From assembly GCA_027625915.1 (NCBI GenBank), contig JANTQA010000023.1, positions 744,001 to 808,000 on the forward strand: 64,000 nucleotides of DNA. The letters run 5' to 3'. Shown piece by piece: positions 32,816 through 44,175 of this stretch; the first letter of the stretch is position 1; every line of letters begins with the position of its first letter. The notes below the pieces were generated by a model. The model had not been told where the DNA came from, did not search any database, and saw nothing but the letters and a program-made list of their open reading frames with translations. Position numbers and translations under genes: made by a program. This stretch comes from Anaeramoeba flamelloides. Lineage: Eukaryota > Metamonada > Anaeramoebidae.

Positions 32816-33267
32816 ACTAATAACTAAATCAGTGACTATTCATAAAGTATAGTTTTTTAATCTCCCATTTTCAAACTAATAAAAATATTTTTCTTTATTT
32901 TGATTATTTTTAATAATAAAGAGGAGTGTCATTTTTATTGTTAATTTTTATATTTTTTTTAATTCCATTATTCTTGCGGTCAAAATATCTAAAAGTATTG
33001 AAATATTCAAGAGAGATTATATATTAAAAATGGTAGCATAATTCAAGTTTTTACTTTTCTACAGTCCCCTCACAAATTAAGCAGATAAACAAAAATATTA
33101 ATGATTCAAAATAAAAACTAAAATGTTCTGTAATTCTGAAAAAAAATATTTATTTTTTAGTTTTGGATTAAAAAATATTTAAAGAAACATAAATGGGTTA
33201 TTAGTGGATTAATTACAAAATAATAAGAATCCTAATTCAATTAATGATTAATTATTTTAATAACCAT

Positions 33268-36200
33268 TTAATCTGTATATTCTACAGTAATTTCCCAATC
33301 TTGGCCAATTAAAACATTTGGTTTTTTAATTGCAAAACTATTATCTTTTTGATTATATTTAAAGAAAATGTTTGGATCCTTATTTGAATAAACCTTTTTT
33401 ATCCCTTTTTCCAAACCAAAAACCATTATTTTATCAATTAAAATTGGATCGTAATCAGAATGGAAAGTTTTAGTAGACAATTTGCCATTTTTAAAAACAA
33501 TTTTCTGATGGATGTACTTGTTTAATTTTTTAAAATCATAACTGTGCCCATCGTCAATATAAACACGGCCTGCGGATTTTTGTTTTTCATTCAGAAAAAC
33601 AAATAAAGTAATCGGATCATTTTTCATTAAAAGAGAACTTCTTCTTACTCGAATTTTTCGAGGTATTATTTTGCCACCGCGATAAAAAACTGGGGCCTTG
33701 GATAAAGGCGCATCTATATTGAAAAAACTACCTTTACTTTTTATTTTTTTAAAAGTTTCGAAATCATACCAGTAGCCTTTTGGTAAATACACATTTTTAT
33801 TTTTCTGTTGTTTATTTAATATTGGCGAAACGAGTATTGAAGAGCCAATCATATACGAATAATTTTCGACTTCTTCATCAAATGAATTTGCATCTCCCGG
33901 GAAAATGAGCCACAATGGCCTCATGATTGGTTTGCCTTTAGCCGAGGCTATATAGAACTGAGTATAATAGAAGGGCAATAAAGAATATCGGTTTCTAATA
34001 GCCTTGCGAATAACGCTTGTATAGGGATCGCCAAATACCCAGGGCTCTCTTCTTATTGTTTGGATATGAGAATGGCTTCTGAAAAAGGGATGAAATGCCG
34101 ATGTTTGAAACCATCGAGTGAATAACTCTTCATCTGGGCTCTTTAAAAAGCCACCCACATCTTCACCACACAATGGCGCACCAGCCAAGTTTAATGATAC
34201 TAACATTGTATCCGTGTGCTTTAACTGATCCCAGCTCGCAGTATTGTCGCCAGTCCAGATGGTGCTATATTTTTGAGATCCTGCAAAAAACGATCTTGTT
34301 AAGACAAATGGCCTTTCGTTTTGATCTTTATTTCTTTTGATTAAACCTTCGAATGTTCCTTTAGTTACAAAATATCCATAGCTGTTATGAATAGCCCGAT
34401 TCTCAATTTTACCATTTAAATGGAGTGTGTCTCGTGGTATACTCATTTCTGGCCCATTGAAAATGGCAGGTTCGTTCATGTCATTCCAAATAAACATACT
34501 ATTCGTCGAACCTTCATATTTATCATAACTAAATCTTGATCCCCACCATTCAACAACCCGTGGATTTAAGAAATCTGGCCAACTTGATGTTCCTTTAAAG
34601 CGATTTATTCAAAATAATAAAATTTTAATAGAGATATGTAAAAAAAAGATTAACAAGATGAAAAAAAGAAAGTAAAAACCAAACTGAAAAAAATGTTTTT
34701 TAATATTTAACTTGAAATTCAAAATTAATTTCATTTATCATGAGATCGACTTTAATCGATTATAATTTAAAGTTTTAAAACTTCGTTTTTTTTTTATTTT
34801 TATTTTGAAGGGAGGAAATTAATTTTCTCTTAGAGCCGTTAGGTTTTCCAGAATTTAAAAGAATAGAGTAAAATCATAGATTTTGCTCAATTCTTTTGAA
34901 TTTTGGAAAAGCTAGGCACTACACGGTACTCTACGGCACTTGACGTTAGGTTTTTTTTAATTTGAGAAATAAACTGAAAATTTCTTTTATTTTCGGTTTA
35001 TTTCAAAAATTAAAAAAAAACGTCGTAAACTTTTCCAGAATTCAAAAGAATTGAGTAAAATCTTTGTTTTTTCTCCATTCTAAAATTAAAAAAAAAAACT
35101 AAGCACTTGACGGCGCTCCACGGCACTTAACGTTCGGTTTTCTAGAATTTAAAAGAATTGAGTTAAAACTTTGATTTTGTTCTAAACTCTTTTTCAAATA
35201 AAAGGTCACAAAAAATTTCAAGAATTATTCATAAGTGAATCAAATTAATTGTAGTATCATTCTAAAATCTAAGAAACGCTTTAAAACATAAAAAAAAAAC
35301 ACTCAACTGAATCTTTAAAACTCATTAAAACAAAACAATAAAAATTAAAATTCAATATTTTAAAAATTGATGTGCCCTTTTATTTGAAATGAGAAATCTC
35401 GTTTTGTAAATTGTAAAAGAAAAAAAATTATCAATAAAAACCTTTGAACAAGGCGAATTGGGAAAATGTTCTCAAGATTTTATCGATAATTCTTTACACA
35501 TCAAAATTTTGTTCTTTAAATTCTCATTTTCAAGATAAAGCCGCAATTCATCCAGTATTTTGTTGGAATTGTTTTTTTTTTTTCTTTATTTCTCTTTTCT
35601 TTGTTCCATGCATCAATCCAATAATGGTCTTTCTTAATTTCTATTTCTAGCTCATTCGAAATCAAACTTAAACCGTTTCCATTTACACACTGGTAGATTA
35701 TTTACAAATTGGTTTCTTCTTCTCTTGTTTTTTCATTTTCCAACTGTTCGATACCCAAAAAAAAAAAAAAAAAAATGAAAAAATGAATAATTAAAACGAA
35801 AATCGCCAAACAGTAATTATCTTATTAACAATCAAATTTGATGGTATTGAAGATTTGAGAGGTGTGTCCTTTTGTTTGAAAAATAGTTTATTTCTCAATT
35901 TGAAAAAAAAACTCCGTTAGCTTTTCCAGAATTTAAAAGAATTGAGTAAAATCATTGATTTTTCTCAATTCTTTTGAATTTTGGAAAAGCTAGGCACTCT
36001 ACGGCACTATAAACACAACTGTTTATTGATATTATTATTATACCTAATAATTTTTAAAATATTCTTGACCTTTCCATCCAGAACTATTTATATTAAGTTT
36101 TGTCTTAATTATTAATTTAATTTTAATAATTTTAAATTTTCTATTTCCAATTAATATTTTCATCTTTTTTTTTAAAAAATTTTAATTGGTATGAAATGTG

Positions 36201-39200
36201 TTCAAACCCTAAGAATTTCTAATTTCTTTTTGAGTTTATATCTTCTTTTGTAAATTGATATTCTTACTTGGTCAAATTTAGCTTCAGTTTTATAAATTAT
36301 TCTCGGAGAATGTGGATTGATTTTTAAAAATTTTGTTACCTTTTTATTTATCCAAACATCAATAGAGTCAAAATCTTTATAATTTAGATTAAAAAATCAC
36401 TAACCCATAAAATACTTGAATAATACATACTGATTTAAACATTTGTAATTTTACTTCATTGGTGAGTTTTTTTTGGCAAAATTTTTTTTTATTTTTTTAA
36501 AACTATCTTTTTACTTTTTCGAAATTTTTTTTTTGTAAATGTTTTTGTTTTTCTAACCAGATTCCTAAATATTTAAATTTCTGATAATTTTTTTTTATTT
36601 CAGTGTTTTATCAATATTTGGATTCATTCCAAAAACTTAGTTTTTTTATTGTGGGTTAATTATCAAATTTAAAGATTTTTTAATGTAAATGAAAATACTA
36701 TTTGGTTCTTCGAAAAAAAAAATAAAAAGTATAAAAATATCTCTAAATATCAGAAAGAGTTGAGAATACTTTTTTAATTTAATAATATTCTAATATTTTT
36801 TCTAAATAACTATTAAATAATTTAATTTTATTTTTTTTTCCGATTTTTCCGTTGGCTTTATTTTCTTTTTATTGATAAGAAGAGTTACAAAGGAAAAAGA
36901 CCAAGTGTTTACTTGCTAAAAATGAGAAATCTGAAACATGCCAGTATGGCTAACTTGAAAATATAAATGAAAAAGCAAAAGACAAAAAATACACAAAAGT
37001 TTAAAGCAAATCAGATCAAAAAGAAAAAAGAAATTACAACAATTAAACAACAACCCCTCAGATAAACATTCATGATCAATTATCAAATTAAATTAAATTG
37101 ACCAAAAGTATCACCGGTTTGATTTTGGGAGTCCTTAATTAAAGATAGCATTGTTTTTTTTTTTTTTTTTTTTTTTTTTGATTTTTTACCAATTGCTTCT
37201 TATGAATCCTTTTTATTTCTTTCTTTTTTTTTTCTATTTCTTTTTCTTTTTTTATTTTTCAGCTATAAAGATAAAAACGATTGGGTGTGTCTTTCCCTTG
37301 AAAAATCGTGATATCTATTTTTTTACGATTAAAATTATTTTTTTAAATTTAAGCAAAAAGATATACTTAGAGTGTAATTTATGCCTGTTCAATAATAATC
37401 CTAAAATATTTTAATTTTTTAAGATTTTAAGTGATTGTTAAGCTAAAATTTAACATTCAGAAGGATAACAGAGTCATTTCTTCTTTATCAGTTCGCTTTT
37501 GAGTTTTTTACACACATTTAAATTATTTAATGAGTATTTATCAAAATTTTGTTTTCAATTTTCTTGATAATTTAATAATTTCGTTTATGAAATTTTCATT
37601 ATTGTCTTAGTAGAATTATTATTATTTTATTTTTTTAAAAAGTTTTTATGTCCGCTTTAATGTATTCTTTAATCTTTTTAACATTTAACAGTATATTTGG
37701 TAATGAAATTATTTTAGAATTCAAATGAAATTTAATAATGTTTAAAAATACATCATTTTCGTTCAAAATAGCATACACACGCATATACATATAAAGTATT
37801 TCCAAAAAAGTCTGTAATTTTTTTTTGTATTTCAAAAATTACTATTCTTTAGTGAATCTATCTGTAGATTGGTAATCTAAAATTCAGAGGAATATTTATA
37901 CTGAATAAATCCGTGCCTATTAAATTGTTTGTTTTTCAAAATATGTTTATCAAAATATCCAAAAAATGAAAAAAAAATATAAATTTTTTTAGATAAAACG
38001 AGGTTTGACCAATTTCAATAAAAAATGGACAAAATATGATAAAGATCAATACGATTTTTTAAACAATAAAATAAAGTTATAAATTTTCTATTCTCTATTG
38101 AAAATTTTATCAAGATTCGGTCAGTTTTGAGAAAAAATCTTTAGGATCAAAAAGAAAATAATAAACACGAATTTTAACACTTGAAAAAATATCATATAAA
38201 AGTGAGATATAAAAACTTTCATATCCGTATTTTTAGTAATTTCTTGCATACAAATTGAATTATTCAGAATTAATAAATGATGAAAGACATTTTTGGATAT
38301 TTAAATAGTTTTATGAGGAATTAATTTTAAATAAGGATATATTTAAAATAAATTTAATCTGCTTTTTTGAAAATAGCTTATAGAAGTATATGTCTTAGTA
38401 TATGGGGATAAGGTTTTACTTAAAGAATTTGTTTTAATGAATATAAACATCTAAATTTGATTAGAATATTCTTGAAACACAACTCTTGATTCACTATTTG
38501 GGTTCAACAAACCCCCCAGAATTTTTTGCTAAAAAATATAAAAAAAAAAAAAATATTTCCAGCATTTTATTATTTTTTATATTATTAAAATCAAAATAAT
38601 TTAAAGATCAGTCCAAAAAGTGGATTTTTTTGTTTTTCTTGAGAATGAAAAGAAAAAAAGAAAACAATTTTCTTGTTTTGAAAAAATTTTATTTAAAACT
38701 CTCTTTCTTTAAAAAATACAACTCCTTTTTTTTTGTAACGAGTGGAATAAACACCACCAAAACAAAACAATTTTAAAAACCTCAACGGGAAATTAAACTA
38801 TTCTTTCATTGAGTTGAGAAATTAAATTTCTCTTTTTGGTTCTTTTCTTCAACCAAAAAAAAAGATAAAATATAAACACTGTCAAACATTCAAGTTATAA
38901 ATGGCCTTCTTTCCAGAGTAGATTTGAAAATTTTAAAACCCGTTTGGTAATAAATAATCTCAAAAAGTCAATCTCATTAATGAAAAAGAGTACCAAATCC
39001 CTCGATTTTTATCGAGGATTTAATTTTTAAAGAAAATTTCACTTCAAAAAAAGCAATTAAATACTGTTTTTGAGTCTTACTCTTACCCTAAATCTCCTTT
39101 TTATCCTTTCGAATTTGAAATTGTTAATTTTGGTTTTCAAAAAAAAATTATTCCAAAAAAATAAATAAACACCTTCTTTTGTTTCGAAAAATTGTAGTAT

Positions 39201-41584
39201 TTGAATACATTTCGTTTTTCAAAACAAATCCATTTTGTATAAATCTCTTATGATCAAAAAGCAGAGATTATCTAAACTTTTTTAACCGTGTTCACTTCAA
39301 ATTTCAACGAGTAATCTTCATTCAGTTCCAAATTATTATGAATATTAATAATGTTTTCACAATAAGTAAAAATTGTTTCAGTTTATTCTCTTTGTTAATT
39401 TTTTTTTTCTTTATTAGTTTATTGATCAACAATTCCCATTCAATTTTTAATATTCACATAAGAGCCAATACTATTTTTTGGTGTCGATTACTTGAAATTA
39501 GAAAAAATAAAAAAATAGCGAAATTGTAGCGAAAGAATATAAAGTAAGGATGAAAATACCTGACATGAAAATAATCCCGTACAAAATTTTTAATTGTGAA
39601 TATTAGGAAAATTGATATATAATTTCTTTTATTTTCAATAAAATCCTTTTTATAACCAACCAATTTTTTTATGAGCCTAGTAATAAACCTACCTAAATTT
39701 CATTAAAGTAAGTTATCTATAGAATACTCAAGTAATTGTTTGAGAACCCAAAGAAGATCTAGTTTTTTTTAAAAAACAATCAAGTTTTATAGATGTTTGC
39801 TATGAATTTGGAAAATGATAATTTTTATTCTTGTTTTTTGATTGATTAAATAGTGTTTTGAACAAGTGTAATTTCATTAATCATCATTCTAATGAAGTGG
39901 GTGAGTTATAATTTAAAAAGTTTGATTCTTAAAAAAAAGGATTTGGTTTTAAATAAAAGCAATTACACATCAATTTTCCTAATATTCACAATTAAAAATC
40001 TTTTCTTGGATTTTTTTCATATCCGGTATTTGTTTGACTTCTTTATAACAAAAATATTCTTAAAAATGAAAAAGTGATTTTACCTGGCCAGCAGTTCCCT
40101 TCATAAGCTTGATCTGAATTATACTTCTGGATAAAATAATTTTTTGATTTTGCTTCTTTATATAATTTCCAAGAATTGTCTCTTTTTATATGAGGATCCA
40201 CAATGGCAACTAATTTTCTGCTTTTTTCAGCGACAGTTTCTGATAAGAATTTCGGATCAGGAAAAGTTTTTTTATCGAAAGTGAAATATTTTTTCCCATC
40301 TGTATGATCGATATCCATCCAAAAAACATCTACAGGGATGTCGTGCTTATCAAAATTTTCATTTAATTCGATAATCTCGTTTTGTGTTTTATAAGACCAC
40401 CTGCATTGATGATAGCCCATTGAAAAATAAGGTGGGAAATAGGGGAAGCCGGTTAATTGGCTATACATTTTGAATACTTGATACATTTTATTTTCTTGGC
40501 CAACCATAATAAACAAATCGATTACACCAGTCTCCGACATCCAGTGTGTCCTTTTTGCAATTGGGCTCTCGTCCCCATTTTTGTTTCCATCCCCATTATC
40601 ACCGAATTGTACCGATTGATCAGAGTGATCAGAAGAATGTGAAGAAATATCAATCCAGGTTTCAGAAGGGTTAAACCAAAAAATGCCATGCAATTTGTTT
40701 TGGTTCTTGGGCTTGCTAATGATGACTGGAATTGATCCGTATAAGGACATTCTTGACTCGGTTTCATATTCGAGGATATCGACGTTATACAATCTGTATG
40801 GCTCTCCTTCTTCGGTGTCTTCTAAAGAGAGCTTGGTTGTGTGCTCTGGTAGGCCATATATGTGCTCCGTATTGGGGAAAAGAAGATCCAATGCGACAGA
40901 AGACGGTCCATGGGGCTGGTGATCTACATTGCCTTGAAACCTTTCTTCAAAATTTAGTCGATCATTTTCCTTGCCGTTATTTGCTTTGGTTCTTTGGTTT
41001 TCAAACAAGAGGTCTTTTTTTTTGGTTTCAAAATTGAACAAATCATCAAAATTTAATTGTGTAACAACAAAGTGATCGTTATCAAGTATTTCAATTTTCC
41101 AAGACAAGGTAAAATATAATTTTACAACTACTTTCCGTTCTGAATCGTCTTCTCCAAATTGAAGAAGAAGGTATTCGGTTGTTTGTGTCAGTGCTTTGAG
41201 AGGTTGGTAATTAAATTGTTCTGTTTCCAAAATGCCTCCAACAGCTTGACGATTGAAACCAGGCTCCTTTTCGTTGATACTGATCCGAATTACGCCAGGG
41301 TTAACACTACAAATCTTCAAATCAAAAAGAAGTCGCTGTTGGTAAGATTCTGTTTCAGGCTTTGGTGTTCGAACAAGAACTGCACTAAACATTTTTTCTT
41401 TTGGGTTCGTGTTTATTGACTCAGGATCGATCGAAAAAATTGTATTTCTTCCATTTTTTCGAATGTTACGATTCCTTTTACAAAAACTACTTTGATGACA
41501 TTTCTTGAATGTGGATTCATTCACAGAAACGCACAAAGCAAGAAATAATAATGAAACGAAAGCAACACCAAGTAGATTTTTCAT
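33268..41584 (-). CDS. GANAB: Glucosidase II alpha subunit, glycoside hydrolase family 31, two exons
   Basis: Exon 1 is 41584-40084 and exon 2 is 34592-33268, joined CCAG|GA to 2826 nt and 941 residues, with a TAA stop. The enzyme trims the two inner glucoses from N-glycans in the ER, driving calnexin-cycle quality control. A signal peptide (residues 1-21, LLGVAFVSLLFLALCV) is followed by the N-terminal beta domain (EHIYGLPEH) and a TIM-barrel with YHQCRWSY, VFWMDIDHTDGKKYFTFD and GNCWPG. Next are WNDMNEP with the nucleophile at about Asp538, WTGDN with the acid/base at about Asp616, and FFRSHSH. The C-terminal beta domains follow (PVFYRGGKI, IDDGHSYDF). No HDEL-type retention signal ends the protein, which fits a subunit held by a partner beta subunit; none is in the window. 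Both catalytic Asp codons lie in exon 2. The intron is 5.5 kb and holds a same-strand LINE fragment. Confidence 0.95.
34838..36010. repeat. Hairpin array with GC-rich linkers, locus 2, in the GH31 intron
   Basis: Type 1 palindromes lie at about 34839-34913, 35133-35185 (half) and 35916-35993, plus a half copy at 35026-35080. Their arms read AGCTTTTCCAGAATTTAAAA. A type 2 palindrome at about 34943-35022 has arms GTTTTTTTTAATTTGAGAAA. Linkers carry GGCACT...CTCTACGGCACTTGACG and CACTTGACGGCGCTCCACGG. The repeat of 35180-35880 is embedded. Confidence 0.75.
35180..35880 (-). repeat. Dispersed repeat with coding-like core, copy 2
   Basis: Reverse complement of 2925-3600. On the minus strand a stretch reads ILDELRLYLENENLKNK without a break, and another reads HYWIDAWNKE. 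It looks like a helical, possibly coiled-coil protein of a mobile element. No known domain is recognised. Confidence 0.6.
36012..36640 (-). mobile_element. LINE fragment, 5'-truncated, in the GH31 intron
   Basis: Reverse complement of 1585-2213, sharing GGAATGAA(T/C)CCAAATATTG, the KYLGIW block region and the AAT-rich 3' tail. It lacks the catalytic RT blocks, as expected of 5' truncation during target-primed insertion. Same strand as the host gene. Confidence 0.75.
36866..37385 (+). repeat. Dispersed repeat E, copy 1 (partner at 51385-51895)
   Basis: About 510 bp. Shared blocks include AAGATAGCATTG, ACCAATTGCTTCT and CCCTTGAAAAATCGTGA, and the end TTAGAGTGTAATTTA. Poly-T tracts sit at the same places. 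No ends or ORF recognised. Confidence 0.7.
37386..39554. other. GH31 intron, remaining sequence
   Basis: About 2.2 kb of AT-rich intron with no recognised repeat, exon or RNA gene. Confidence 0.5.
39555..40045. mobile_element. Foldback element 3 beside the GH31 5' splice site
   Basis: Arms at about 39560-39660 and 39930-40035 are imperfect reverse complements (TTAATTGTGAATATTAGGAA on the left). The spacer is about 270 bp. The right arm ends some 45 nt inside the intron from the GTAAAA donor. Confidence 0.65.
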
Positions 41585-42012
41585 TTGGAATAAAATTGGA
41601 AAATTCCCTGGATGAAGAAAATACAGAAAAATGATTCAAGAGTTAATTCTCAGTCAATGCAAAATGTGACTCGAGAAAAGTGTAAGGTAGAGTGTTTGAA
41701 AATAGGACATTAAAGTGTGGTTGGTGACAGTCTTGGTCCAACACTCTTTTAGAAATTAAGTTTTATTTATAACATTTACAAGAATAAACTCTAAAACTTT
41801 AAGACACAATTAGGATTCCAAAAAGACCACAATAAGATTAAAAATCCTCTTTAATGTTTATTTACTCTAATTCAGTCTTGTTTGTTGACTTTTTACAAAC
41901 TAGGGATTTATCAAAATTCTCTTCTCAAAAGGTAGAATTTTCATTTTTTTACATTCTTTTTTGTTCAAACTTTGCTTGTTAAATAGAATTTAGATCCTAG
42001 AGAAATAAGTGG
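41585..42012. promoter_or_regulatory. Divergent intergenic region between GH31 and LUC7
   Basis: 428 bp separate the two start codons, which point away from each other, so both promoters must lie here. No clear TATA-like or other motif stands out from the AT background. Confidence 0.45.
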
Positions 42013-43535
42013 ATGGAAATTCCAGAAACACAAGAAAAATGGTATGAAGTTTCTGAATTCTTTTTTTTTTTTTTTTTTTTTAATCTCTTTTTAAAAGATT
42101 TTTACTTTATCTTTTTATTTTTTTTTGTCTTTTCTAATTTTCCTTTAATTATAAAAACAAAAAAAGTTGTTATAGAAGACCAACCGAAACAGACATTTTT
42201 TCACACATCTTAGATGAGCTGTTAGGTCGTAACCGAAATGGTGAGTATTCTGAATCTGATGATATTAAACGATTTGATGATCCAAGGGTTTGTAAATATG
42301 ATCTTGCGGGGTTATGCCCTTATCAACTTTATACAAACACGAGGTCGGATCTTGGGCCGTGCCCTTACGCATGCTGCCCAGTTCCCGAGCATTTGGTTCT
42401 GCAGTATGAGAAGTCAAGAAGATTTGGGATGTGTGGTTATGAGATTGAGCTTGAAGAATTATTGTCAAGGTTAGTTCGAAGGTGCGATTCAAGAGCGCGC
42501 TCTTTACGTAAGAAGATTCAAGACGAGAGGAAATCAAACAAGCAACCCAAAGAAATCGTTCAAATCGATAACGAAATCTTTCAGGTTTTAAAAGAAGCCG
42601 AAAAAATGGGTGAAGAGTCGAAAGTCACCGAGTCACAAAGGCTGCTTGAGAAGGTTGAAGAATTGAAAAAAAAAAAGACAGCAATGCAAGAAAAAATTTC
42701 AAAAATTCTCGTTAAAGAGCAAGACTTGATTGTTTGTAAAGACTGTGGCGCCAAATTGTCACTGAACGATTCTGCTCAAAGACTTACTGCGCATTATAAA
42801 GGTAAATTGCATATTGGGTTTTTAAAGGTAAGAAGAAAGCTAGCAGAATTGACGGAAATTAGAAGAACAGGAATGAAACCCTTGCCAAGGTTACTCTCTT
42901 CAAAATCAAAAATTAATCAAGAAAAAGAAAATGAAAAATCAAGAAATAAGGAAAGAGAGAGAGAAAGGGGAAGGGGAAGAGAAAAAAATAGAGAAAGTAA
43001 TAGAGAAAGGGAAAGGGAAAGGGAAAAGGAAAAGGATAAAGAAATGAACATAGAGAAAGACAAAAAAAGAGAACGTGCAAAGTATAGAGAAAGAGAAAGA
43101 GGAAGGGATAGAGAAAAAAATAGAGATCGCAATAAAGAAAGGGAAAGGGAAAGGGAAAGGGAAAAGAATCCAAGGAATAAGGAAAGAGAACGAGATAGAG
43201 ATCGAAAAAGAGAAAAACGATCCACTAGAGAGAAAAAAAGAGAGAACCATGAACGCGAAAGAGACAGAGAACACCATAAAGAAAGAGAAAGCAAAAGAAA
43301 TAAAGAACGAGAAAGTAATCATAAAGATAGAAAAAGAGAAGAAGGTGAGATTATTGAAACTCGAAAAAGAAAAAATCAAATATCTGATCAAAATGAAATT
43401 AAAGTTGAAAAAGAATTATCTCATCAAAAATCCAGAAGATTATTAGAAGAAGGCGAAATAACAGAAAAATCTGACTCTAATTTAAAAAACGAAACAAGTG
43501 AAACTGAAGAAGGAGAAATTGTTGAAAAAAATTAA
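42013..43535 (+). CDS. LUC7-like U1 snRNP-associated splicing factor, two exons
   Basis: Exon 1 is 42013-42041 and exon 2 is 42167-43535, giving 1398 nt and 465 residues. LUC7 proteins contact the U1 snRNA-5' splice site duplex and influence weak 5' splice-site choice. Motifs are the N-terminal helix SHILDELLGRNRNG, first zinc finger VCKYDLAGLCPY...DLGPCPYACC, coiled coil, and second C2H2 finger VCKDCGAKLSLNDSAQRL...HYKGKLHIGF. The usual final His of finger 1 (C-x3-H) is replaced by Cys (CPYAC). The C-terminal 240 residues are an Arg-Glu/Lys-Glu tail in place of an RS domain, followed by three EEGEI copies, the last at the very C terminus. The exon 1 donor (TG|GTATGA) and AAAAAAAG acceptor are the only pair found that keeps phase; the acceptor is weak, so the first ten residues are tentative. 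Confidence 0.92.
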
Positions 43536-43980
43536 TGTTAGATTCTTGTTTATGAATTCAATTAATATATTCAATTTATAAATATTATATGATATTTTTT
43601 TTTTTTCTTGGTTTCTAATTTTTTTAGCACGATTTTGGATTTTAAATAGATTTAAAAGAAACTTTTTTATTTTTAACACTTTAATTTTTTTTTTAAAGTT
43701 TATCAATCTTTAGAAGAGTACTTTGAAATTTCAATGCCTTTTCATTTTTTGTAAAATTATTGTTTTTTTACAATAATCAAAAAAAATAAGTAAATTAATA
43801 AAACAGTGATCAAGAATATTTATTTATCGAAAGAGTTGAGCAAATAAAAAGAAAATTTGTCAAAATGAAAAAAAGTAATAAGAAAAATAATTACTTTTAT
43901 CCAAGAACAAAAAATATTGTTCATCTCAAAAATTATTGTTTAACTTTTTTTTATGTTTTTAAATTTATTTTTTTATAATA
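43536..43980. other. LUC7 3' flank, nothing recognised
   Basis: AT-rich sequence with no gene or repeat identified. Confidence 0.5.
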
Positions 43981-44175
43981 CAGTCAGTTTCAAATATAAG
44001 GCACAAACTTTCAACGAAATTTAATGCACAAAAAAATCTCAAAATAAGGAACAAAAATTTATATTTTTTTTTTTACAAATTATTTTATGAGAATCTGAAT
44101 TTTGTATCTTAATTTGAGATTTTTTTGTGTATTAAATTTCGTTGAAAGTTTGTGCCTTATATTTGAAACTGACTG
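43981..44175. mobile_element. Palindromic MITE, CAGTCAGTTTCA ends, TA target site
   Basis: 195 bp, bounded by CAGTCAGTTTCA and its complement, with TA on both sides. The arms of about 70 bp (ATATAAGGCACAAACTTTCA) are nearly perfect, the best preserved of the four copies. Confidence 0.85.

Noticed and set aside
40457-41419. Plus-strand open frames opposite GH31 exon 1
   Set aside because: Mirror frames of a well-supported coding exon, with no homology.
42913-43391. Three minus-strand frames rich in Phe/Leu/Ser opposite the LUC7 tail
   Set aside because: Direct consequence of the Arg-Glu repeat coding on the plus strand.
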